Source: Deinococcus multiflagellatus (GTDB taxonomy: Bacteria > Deinococcota > Deinococci > Deinococcales > Deinococcaceae). Taken from it: a DNA stretch of 64,000 nucleotides. The translations under genes were made by a program, and so were the position numbers. The notes under the pieces are model-generated. The model was not told where the DNA came from. It was given only the letters and a program-made list of their open reading frames with translations, and ran no database searches. Position 1 is the stretch's first letter. Every line of letters starts with the position of its first letter. Of this stretch, positions 57,782-64,000 are shown piece after piece. The DNA lies in assembly GCF_020166415.1 (NCBI RefSeq), contig NZ_JAIQXV010000012.1, positions 1 to 64,000 of the forward strand, given 5' to 3'.

Positions 57782-59679
57782 TGCCCGCGCACCGCAATGG
57801 CCACGGGGGCGCCAGCATCCACGACGGTGATTTCGATGGTCGTGACCGTGGGGGCGGCGGGGGTCAGCGCCCCAGCCACCGCGCCGCCCACGGTGACCCA
57901 GAAATTGGGCTTGGGTGAGCTGGTGACCACGGTGCCGGCCGTGACCGTGGTGGATCCGCGCGCCGACTGTTCCGCGAACGTTTTGAGGCCGGCTGCCACC
58001 GCCTGCAGCAGCTGGGCTGCGGCCGCAGGACTCTCCCGGCGTGTATTCGCTGGCAGCCCTGGCAGGCGCGCGGCGTCGGTGCCGACCGCGTCGCCCTGCA
58101 CGGGATAGACCACGTCACCCTTCAGCACCCGGTCAAAGGTGATCGCCACCCGGCCGGGCGCCAGCAGGGTCGCCGTGCCGCGCCAACGGCTGCCGTCTTC
58201 GCCCTGGACGTAGACGATCTGGCCTGCGCCGTTGCCACTTCCGCTTTGTGGTGTCAAGGCCAGGCCAGTCATGAGGGTGCCGCTCACGACGTCTCCCATG
58301 CGGTAAGGCGATGCGGGCGCAGACGGTGCGGGCGTGGTCGCTGCAGCCTGGGCCGTCACGCCCGCTGCGGCCGACATGCCTCTGACCCCGCTGGAGGTGG
58401 CCGCCGCGCTTTCGGGAGCGGGTGGGGCCGTCACGTGACCCAGGCCACTCCCGCCGCGTGTGGACGCGGGCGCGCCACCAGACACCACGGCCAGCGCCGC
58501 CGCGCTGCGCGGCGCAGCGGGGGGAGGTGCGGCACCGGCAACCTGCACCAGGGTGCCTCTGGTCGGGGCCGGTGCCGCCGCCTGAGCGGGCGCCGCTTGA
58601 CTGACGAGGGTGGGGGCCGCCCTTGCCGCTGGCGCCGGGGCCGGGGTAGAAACCGCCTTGAGTCCGCCTGCAGCACCAGCTGCTGGGGCCGGGGGGGCCG
58701 CCGCCGGGGCTGGGGTGGCCACCGTCAGCAGGGTGGGCGGCGTCCTGGGTTCGACGCGCACGGGTTGCCCCTCAGTGGCTGTCGGCGCGCGCTGGCCCGT
58801 GGCCGGCTGCCCTGTCAGCGCCTGTAAGACGGCCAGGTCGGCTGCCGTGGGCTGCGGCGTGCGGTCCACCTGGACAGGCCGCGCGGAGACGGGCAGGGGC
58901 GTGGGCGCCGCAATAAACGCCTCTGGGGCGCTGGTCGGCTCCGGGCTCAGATCGGCATCCGTGGGCACAGGGGGGAGGGGGGTTTCCGTGGTGTTCAAGG
59001 ACGTCGGCGAGGTGGGCGCTCCCGAAGACGCGCCGCTGGACAGGGGCCGCCCATTGGCGTCGACCGCCAGGCCTGTCGAACCGGGCGGTGAAGGAGCAGG
59101 GGTGATGCTCTCCGCCGGTGTGGGCGTGCCCCCGTTCCCTGGTGTGGTGGGCGAGGTACCGCCCTCCGCATTCCCGGGCTGATTTCCGGTTTCCGTTCCG
59201 TCTGGGGGAAGAGGCGGTTCACCCAGGTTCGCTGTGGTGGCCTCCTTGGCCGTGTCGGTTTCAGGCACGGGCGCGAGCAGAATCCCGGCGATCACGCCCA
59301 GGAACACCACGCCCCCAATGATTTTGAAGGCCAGAGGATTGAATTGAGGCCGCCCCTTATGGTTGGTCGTTTTGACCGCGCTGCTCGCTTTTCGTGCCAG
59401 CAGGTTCTTGCGGTCCCCGCGAGTCGCCGCCTGTTGAAATTTGGCCCGCGCCTGATCTCCCAGTTCGTCGGTCACGGCGGCGGCCAACTGCCGGGCCAGG
59501 TCTGGGTGGGACGCGCCCAGCTGCGCCAGAACCGTCTCGAACGCCGGGTCGTCGGGACTGGACGGCACCTCCACGTTGTACTTCTGTAATTCGGGTTCCA
59601 GGGCCTCCAGACGGCCCGTGTCGAAAATGCGGCCGCTGCGGGGCGGTGCGTCGACGGCTGTAGGTGTGGTCGCAGTCAT
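57778..59679 (-). CDS. VirB10/TrbI-like conjugation scaffold protein
   Basis: A 633-residue protein with a cytoplasmic N terminus (110 residues), one membrane helix (LAFKIIGGVVFLGVIAGILLAPV), a 280-residue Pro/Ala-rich periplasmic linker and a C-terminal beta-barrel-like domain (residues about 460-600) with SPYRMGDVVSGTLMTGLALTP, GTATLLAPGRVAITFDRVL and an antenna-like hydrophobic region (TVGGAVAGALTPAAPTV). This is the VirB10/TrbI plan, bridging inner and outer membranes. A promoter element lies 15 bases upstream; the gene diverges from virB2-4. Confidence 0.78.
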   Translation of the reverse strand: MTATTPTAVDAPPRSGRIFDTGRLEALEPELQKYNVEVPSSPDDPAFETVLAQLGASHPDLARQLAAAVTDELGDQARAKFQQAATRGDRKNLLARKASSAVKTTNHKGRPQFNPLAFKIIGGVVFLGVIAGILLAPVPETDTAKEATTANLGEPPLPPDGTETGNQPGNAEGGTSPTTPGNGGTPTPAESITPAPSPPGSTGLAVDANGRPLSSGASSGAPTSPTSLNTTETPLPPVPTDADLSPEPTSAPEAFIAAPTPLPVSARPVQVDRTPQPTAADLAVLQALTGQPATGQRAPTATEGQPVRVEPRTPPTLLTVATPAPAAAPPAPAAGAAGGLKAVSTPAPAPAARAAPTLVSQAAPAQAAAPAPTRGTLVQVAGAAPPPAAPRSAAALAVVSGGAPASTRGGSGLGHVTAPPAPESAAATSSGVRGMSAAAGVTAQAAATTPAPSAPASPYRMGDVVSGTLMTGLALTPQSGSGNGAGQIVYVQGEDGSRWRGTATLLAPGRVAITFDRVLKGDVVYPVQGDAVGTDAARLPGLPANTRRESPAAAAQLLQAVAAGLKTFAEQSARGSTTVTAGTVVTSSPKPNFWVTVGGAVAGALTPAAPTVTTIEITVVDAGAPVAIAVRGQ

Positions 59680-59686
59680 ACGCCTG

Positions 59687-59705
59687 AGTGTTCAGGGGCG
59701 CTGGT
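59687..59705 (-). promoter_or_regulatory. ACCAGCGCCCC-N3-A-N3-T promoter of virB10
   Basis: Exact core on the minus strand at 59705-59695, conserved A and T, then 7 bases to the ATG at 59679. Back-to-back with the virB2 promoter, 52 bases between the two cores, with C runs in between. Confidence 0.72.
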
Positions 59706-59757
59706 GCGCCGCGCTGCCCCCCCCGCACCCCCCCACCCTTCACATTTGGAATTGCCG

Positions 59758-59776
59758 ACCAGCGCCCCCCCACCCT
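59758..59776 (+). promoter_or_regulatory. ACCAGCGCCCC-N3-A-N3-T promoter of virB2-virB4
   Basis: Exact core at 59758-59768, A at 59772, T at 59776. Here a leader of about 12 bases with GGAGG (59783-59787) separates the predicted transcription start from the ATG at 59795. Confidence 0.72.
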
Positions 59777-59794
59777 CAGGTCGGAGGAACTTCA

Positions 59795-60169
59795 ATGATT
59801 CACACCCTGATCCTGGCACGGCACAAACTCACGCCTTATCTCCCCTGGCTGATCCTGTTCGCAGGTGTTCTGCTCCTGATGCTGGGCAGCGACGCGCTGG
59901 CCAGCGGCGCACCCGGCGGCGCACCGCCCAAGGGCGGCTTTCTGAACAGCGTGCTGGATCCACAGGCGGGAACGGTCTGTTCAGAAGTGAAAAGTCTGAC
60001 CAGTTCCCGCTGGTTGGCGGTCTTTCTCCTGATCGGTGCGGCGATCGCGATTGCCAACATCTACCGCAAGCAGCGTGACGGCTGGACCAACCTGGGCTGG
60101 GTCATCGTGGCTGCGGCGGTCCTGGGCTCGGTCTGGCAGGCTCTGGCGGTCTTCGGCATCACCTGCTGA
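59795..60169 (+). CDS. VirB2-like pilin/T4SS subunit
   Basis: A 124-residue membrane protein with an N-terminal hydrophobic segment (LPWLILFAGVLLLMLGSDALASGA) that looks like a long signal peptide with cleavage after ALA or ASG, then two membrane helices (WLAVFLLIGAAIAIANIY and LGWVIVAAAVLGSVWQAL) joined by a short basic loop. This is the VirB2/TrbC plan. Two Cys residues (TVCSE and the terminal TC) could form a disulfide. It is followed at once by a VirB3-like gene. Confidence 0.68.
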   Translation: MIHTLILARHKLTPYLPWLILFAGVLLLMLGSDALASGAPGGAPPKGGFLNSVLDPQAGTVCSEVKSLTSSRWLAVFLLIGAAIAIANIYRKQRDGWTNLGWVIVAAAVLGSVWQALAVFGITC

Positions 60170-60510
60170 TGTCGTCCAACTTCCTACCCGTTCCGAAATT
60201 CAAAGGCTCGATCGCCAAGATGGGCCTGGACAGCCGCGAAGATTTCATGACCACCCTGGTCGTTGCGGGCGCGCTGTATTTTCTCCTCAAGTCCCTGATT
60301 CCTCATCCCTTGGCGCCCCTCATCGCAATGGCCATCGCTGGTCTGGTGTGGAAGTTCGTCATCGTCGATCTGGTCCGCGCCTATCGCAAGCGGTATCCAC
60401 CGAAATACCCCATGCACTGGTTGCGCTCCCGGGTGATTCTGGCCCCCATCCTTCACCCCCGGCCTGACCCTCAGCCCTTGCCGCTTTCGGTCCGAGACCA
60501 AAATCCCTAA
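60169..60510 (+). CDS. VirB3-like membrane protein
   Basis: A 113-residue protein with two adjacent membrane helices (FMTTLVVAGALYFLLKSLI and LIAMAIAGLVWKFVIVDL) and a basic cytoplasmic C terminus, the size and order expected of VirB3/TrbD, which assists VirB4 at the inner membrane. The ATG overlaps the previous stop by one base. It lies between VirB2- and VirB4-like genes as in VirB operons. Confidence 0.65.
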   Translation: MSSNFLPVPKFKGSIAKMGLDSREDFMTTLVVAGALYFLLKSLIPHPLAPLIAMAIAGLVWKFVIVDLVRAYRKRYPPKYPMHWLRSRVILAPILHPRPDPQPLPLSVRDQNP

Positions 60511-60562
60511 CCCCTCCGTGCCCCTCGGCGATTGCCGGGGGCGCACTGGTCAGGAGCCCACC

Positions 60563-60736
60563 GTGCCAACCCTGTCGAGAACCCCCAAGCCGGCCAGCAA
60601 CCCGAAAACGTCAGACACAGCCAACAAAGCAGTTGCCCCGCGCGTTGAGCCAGCCCACTGCGACATGTGCGTGATGGCTGACGGCTCGGTTGAATTTGGC
60701 CTGACAGTGTTCCTTCCCCACGCTCAGCAGCGCTGA
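60563..60736 (+). CDS. Small protein sharing a VirB4 N-terminal motif
   Basis: A 57-residue protein from a GTG with AGGAG upstream. Its C-terminal part, CVMADGSVEFGLTVFLP, resembles CFNRDGSVEFGVRLFPL near the start of the VirB4-like protein next door. The first 30 residues are Lys/Pro/Ser-rich. It may be a partial duplication of the VirB4 N terminus. A hairpin (60718-60742) overlaps its stop codon. Confidence 0.5.
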   Translation: MPTLSRTPKPASNPKTSDTANKAVAPRVEPAHCDMCVMADGSVEFGLTVFLPHAQQR

Positions 60737-60742
60737 GCGTGG
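60718..60742. repeat. Hairpin between small gene and virB4
   Basis: CCACGCTCAGC and its complement around an AGC loop. It covers the stop codon of the small gene and may modulate readthrough into virB4. Confidence 0.55.
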
Positions 60743-60775
60743 TCTCGCTCCTCTCCCTTGCCCAAGGAGGTCTCC

Positions 60776-63469
60776 ATGTTCAATTTGGTCAAATCACGTT
60801 CTCCCAAATCCGAACGACACGGACCTGAGCCGCGGTCCAGTGTCAGCGCGGCCCGCGCATTTAGTGCCAAAGGTGCCAACCTCACAAGGGAGCTGACCTA
60901 TCTGGGGCTGCGCAAAGGCATCTGCTTCAACCGGGATGGCTCGGTCGAATTTGGCGTGCGCCTGTTTCCCCTGTCGCCCGGCCGCGTGGCGTTCGATGAC
61001 CGGGTGGGCTACCGGCAAAGGCTGCACCGGGCCATCATCGGCACGCTGCCCACCGGCAGCCGCATTCGCACCTACACCGTCAGTTCACAAGCTGGCCCAG
61101 ACAGCGTCCAGCGCTTTTTAACGCATGGTGGACACACAGAGAACGTGCTCCTGCGGCAACTGTGCCTCAGCCGCGACGAGCGCATTGAGACGTTGCAGCG
61201 CCGGGACATGCTCAGTGACGTCCGCACCTTCTTGACCGTCTCTATTCCTGGCCTCCCCAAAGTGAAGAACGCGCCGTACCTCGACAGTGTCATGAAAGAC
61301 CTTATTCCTGACATCCTGGATCTGCGCCAGGACCTCAGCCATCAGATTTACAGCGCCGGCATCTACAACATTGAGCTGCAAACGGCGGGCGTCTTCCGCG
61401 AGATATACGGCTACTTCAACAAGAGTATCGCTCCTGCGGGCATGCCCACCTACAGCAGTGTGTTGGACCAGCGCCGCTTGGAGGACCTGGACGACCACAC
61501 CCTTTTTAGCAACTCGATTCGGGAACAGGTGGCGTGCACGTCACTGGACCACAGCAACGACGGGTACCTCGTCATGGATAACCGGTTTATCACCACGGTC
61601 AGTATGTGGAAGGCCGGTGAGGGCACAGATCCAGGGATCACGGAAAAGGTGCTCACGGCCCTGGCTGGCCGGGATTACGTGCTGATGAACGAATTCCTGA
61701 TCGAAGACCCCGCCGATCAACGGGCCAAGATCAATGAGCAGCTGGACACCATGACCTACGAAGCCGAGGCCCTGGGCGCCGGGCGCGAAACCACCCAGCG
61801 CATCGCGTCGGGTCAGGATGTGCTCAGCCAGCTGGAATCCGGTGAGGTGACGGGACGCTGGGCCAGCGCGCTGATTCTTTCGGCGGAAGATCCGAAGGCG
61901 CTGCACCGCCTCAAGCTGGATGCGGTCGGGGTTTACCGGCAGCTCGAAGGCATCACCCCCATCGTGGGGGACGCCCAGAACCTGGATATCTTTCTCGACT
62001 GCGCCCCGTTTAACGGCGCCCAGCATCCCTATCACTCCAAGGCGTACGGCAGCAACGCGATTGACTTTATTCCGCTGGTGGGGTCCTGGAGCGGCAAGAT
62101 GCGTCCACTGCTGACCCTCCGCAACGCGTTTGGTGGCCTCACTGGCATCAATCCAACCGAAGGGGTCAGCAAATATGGGGTCATTGTGGTGGCCGGGCCA
62201 GGAGCAGGTAAAACGCACCTGGTGCACACCGTGCTGAGCGCGGCCGCCGCCGTTGACAATGCCCGCACCATCACCATTGACATGAAGGATGGGTACATTC
62301 CGCTGTATGAGCTGCTGGGCGGCTCGGATGGAAAAGCCAGCACCATCTTGGAATTTGGCCCTGGCGCGACGACGTCAGACGGCCGGCCTTTGTGCGTCAA
62401 CCTGTTTGATCTGCCCCCTGAACACGCCCAGCCTCAGCCAGACAAGTTTGCGACCATCCTGCAGGTTCTTCGCCTCCTGAAGATTGTGACCAATCCGACC
62501 CGTGAGACATTGGCCCGAAACGCGGTAGAGCAGTTTTACTCGTTTTACAGCGAGCCGATTCCGGTGGCGCTTCAGGAGGATTACCTCAAGGCCTACGAAG
62601 ACGAGCGCCAGCTGCTGGCGGAGCTTCACATGCCTGAACTGCGCGAGGCACCAACCACCCGCTACACCAACGAAGGCACCTTGAGCGACTTCCACCGCAT
62701 CCTGCGCAACATGAACCAGCTCAAAACGGAAGGCATTCGGCCGGAGGTCAAGCAGGAGCAACTGGCGATGGCCATGGAATTGGAGCCCTATCTCAATGCG
62801 CCAGGGGGCCTGACCACAGACATCGGCCGCTTTTTGGATGGTCAGACCAACGCCACGTTGACGGCAGATCACACCTACATCCGGGCCGGCCGGATGGACA
62901 GCGACCCCATCATCAAAAGCATCGGTCTCCTGTTGATCAACGAGTTGATCTGGAACACGGCCCGGAACAATCCGGACGGCCGCTGGACCTATGTGAACAA
63001 CGAGGAAGTGGGCGCGCTGTGCATGATGGAAGGCGGCAGGGACCAGGTGCGCCGTCAGTACAAGCTGGGCCGAGAATTCGGCCTGGTGCCGATTGCGGTG
63101 ACGCAGGAGCCAGCTGACATTGAGGCCCTCTCTGGCCTGAGCAACGGCGCGAGCACCTTTTTGTTCGGTGAACTCAGCGCAGATGAAATTGAGAAAACAG
63201 TTCGCGCGTTCAACCTTACCCCTGCAGTCGCCGAGCAGATTCGCAATCTGGGCGGCAAATTGGGCGTCTACCGCGAGTTCGTTGCTGTCAATGCCGGGGA
63301 AAACTCCCAGATTGACGCGATTCGGGGCGCCCTCTACACCTCTGAACTCGAAATGATGCTGTTCAGCTCACACAAAGACGACAAGGCGCGGCGTGACCAG
63401 ATGCGCCGCCAACTCGGCAACGGTTCTCACCTGGAGGCCAGCCTCGCCATGCTGGACAAAGGAGCTTAA
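60776..63469 (+). CDS. VirB4/TraC-like T4SS ATPase
   Basis: An 897-residue ATPase. The N-terminal 430 residues form the VirB4-type domain (YLGLRKGICFNRDGSVEFG). The motor domain has Walker A VVAGPGAGKTHLVHTV near residue 475 and TITIDMKDGY. The Walker B region reads WTYVNNEEVGAL, with Asn where the usual Asp stands and Glu retained, then QYKLGREFGLVPIAVTQEP as the family's arginine/Gln motif. It energises T4SS assembly and DNA or protein export. Start 60776 has AAGGAGG 6 bases upstream; an in-frame TTG at 60758 is less likely. Confidence 0.85.
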   Translation: MFNLVKSRSPKSERHGPEPRSSVSAARAFSAKGANLTRELTYLGLRKGICFNRDGSVEFGVRLFPLSPGRVAFDDRVGYRQRLHRAIIGTLPTGSRIRTYTVSSQAGPDSVQRFLTHGGHTENVLLRQLCLSRDERIETLQRRDMLSDVRTFLTVSIPGLPKVKNAPYLDSVMKDLIPDILDLRQDLSHQIYSAGIYNIELQTAGVFREIYGYFNKSIAPAGMPTYSSVLDQRRLEDLDDHTLFSNSIREQVACTSLDHSNDGYLVMDNRFITTVSMWKAGEGTDPGITEKVLTALAGRDYVLMNEFLIEDPADQRAKINEQLDTMTYEAEALGAGRETTQRIASGQDVLSQLESGEVTGRWASALILSAEDPKALHRLKLDAVGVYRQLEGITPIVGDAQNLDIFLDCAPFNGAQHPYHSKAYGSNAIDFIPLVGSWSGKMRPLLTLRNAFGGLTGINPTEGVSKYGVIVVAGPGAGKTHLVHTVLSAAAAVDNARTITIDMKDGYIPLYELLGGSDGKASTILEFGPGATTSDGRPLCVNLFDLPPEHAQPQPDKFATILQVLRLLKIVTNPTRETLARNAVEQFYSFYSEPIPVALQEDYLKAYEDERQLLAELHMPELREAPTTRYTNEGTLSDFHRILRNMNQLKTEGIRPEVKQEQLAMAMELEPYLNAPGGLTTDIGRFLDGQTNATLTADHTYIRAGRMDSDPIIKSIGLLLINELIWNTARNNPDGRWTYVNNEEVGALCMMEGGRDQVRRQYKLGREFGLVPIAVTQEPADIEALSGLSNGASTFLFGELSADEIEKTVRAFNLTPAVAEQIRNLGGKLGVYREFVAVNAGENSQIDAIRGALYTSELEMMLFSSHKDDKARRDQMRRQLGNGSHLEASLAMLDKGA

Positions 63470-63470
63470 C

Positions 63471-64000
63471 GTGACTGCACTTCGCTTTCGGCCCGCCCCC
63501 GCAGCCCTGCTGAGCACCGCCCTCCTCATCGGGGCCCCCCCCGCCCAGGCCGTCACCCTGGACGAGATTGCCGACAACCTGGAGCAGTTCGGGTCGGGCG
63601 GCCCCATGTCCTTTTTCCCCGCCCTCAGTGGCAGCCTGGCCCTGCTGAACAGCGCTTCGTCATTCCTGAGCATGATTCCGGGCCTCGGCACGCTCGTCAG
63701 CGGCCTCAACAGCGTGATGAACCTGATCAACGACATCCAGATCTCGTTCGGTCCCATCATGCAGACCAGCAAGAACATTGCCCAGTACGTGAGAATGACG
63801 GCAGAAGGCAAAAAGACCATTGACAGCCTGCTCTCGGCACGTGACCTGAACGACGCTGCGGCCCTGCTGAATAACTTCACGCAGCTGGCCGGTTCAACCA
63901 TGCCCCCCATCACGGGCAGCACGTTGAAGTCGAATCTGAGCGCCGTGACCGACCAGACCATGCGGGAGCTGGACGCCGAAATCCGCAAGACCCAGGCCGC
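63471..64000 (+). CDS. Exported T4SS protein in VirB5/TrbJ position (partial)
   Basis: An open frame running off the right edge. GTG start with AAAGGAG 6 bases upstream, one base after the VirB4 stop. A signal peptide (LLSTALLIGAPPAQAV) precedes helical, amphipathic sequence (FFPALSGSLALLNSASSFLS, LVSGLNSVMNLINDIQ, then SKNIAQYVRMTAEGKKTIDSL). Signal plus helical bundle directly behind VirB4 fits VirB5 or TrbJ. Only the first 176 residues are visible. Confidence 0.6.
   Translation, partial: MTALRFRPAPAALLSTALLIGAPPAQAVTLDEIADNLEQFGSGGPMSFFPALSGSLALLNSASSFLSMIPGLGTLVSGLNSVMNLINDIQISFGPIMQTSKNIAQYVRMTAEGKKTIDSLLSARDLNDAAALLNNFTQLAGSTMPPITGSTLKSNLSAVTDQTMRELDAEIRKTQA

Overview
The window is most likely part of a large plasmid or megaplasmid of a Deinococcus-type bacterium. 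The DNA is GC-rich and carries a ParA/ParB partition pair, an RPA-type replication initiator beside an iteron array, a type IV pilus (T4P) locus with Deinococcus/Thermus-style prepilins, and a VirB-like type IV secretion (T4SS) cluster. I see no rRNA, tRNA or CRISPR array. The genus is inferred from gene content and base composition.

Layout. 1-1.1 kb: right end of a putative Tn3-family transposon (transposase tail plus tyrosine recombinase) that cuts a SEFIR-domain gene. 1.3-5.9 kb: small uncharacterised genes. 6-9 kb: tandem array of six prepilin genes plus one decayed copy. 9-11 kb: parB and a Phd-ParA fusion behind TGTACA palindromes. 11.1-15.2 kb: UvrD-like helicase, integrase and HExxH protein. 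15.5-17 kb: orphan, HD-GYP and DUF2227-like genes. 17.1-27.4 kb: T4P machine operon (PilB, PilT, PilM/N-, PilO-, PilP-like, secretin, orphan, PilC). 27.5-28.6 kb: Tn3-derived mini-element. 29.3-32.5 kb: minor pilin operon ending in a large tip-type pilin. 32.6-34.6 kb: CAP lipoprotein and PadR regulator module. 34.9-36.75 kb: repA and iteron origin. 37-39.3 kb: PilX-like protein, C39-like peptidase, orphan. 39.3-41.9 kb: large STAND/SARP-type regulator. 42.2-46.2 kb: operon with a winged-helix protein, an MshEN-like protein and a prim-pol. 46.4-54 kb: separate genes with strong ribosome sites, including a NADAR-SLOG fusion and two very large orphans. 54.1-64 kb: T4SS genes (lipoprotein, VirB9-position protein, relaxation-like pair, VirB10/TrbI, VirB2-, VirB3-, VirB4-like, start of a VirB5-position gene).

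The main non-gene signal is a repeated promoter element, ACCAGCGCCCC-N3-A-N3-T. Its 11-base core is exact at 12 places, with two degenerate sites. It always points toward a gene, and the final T usually lies 6-8 bases before the start codon. It precedes the pilin array, the T4P operon, the minor pilins, the PilX-like gene, repA, virB10, virB2, the T4SS lipoprotein, the HD-GYP gene and others, so it looks like one plasmid-wide control circuit joining pilus, secretion and replication genes.

Working model (inference): the plasmid encodes its own T4P with a PilB motor, a PilT retraction motor and exchangeable pilins, alongside a T4SS; together they could drive attachment and DNA transfer. Prepilin peptidase, relaxase and coupling protein are not in the window.
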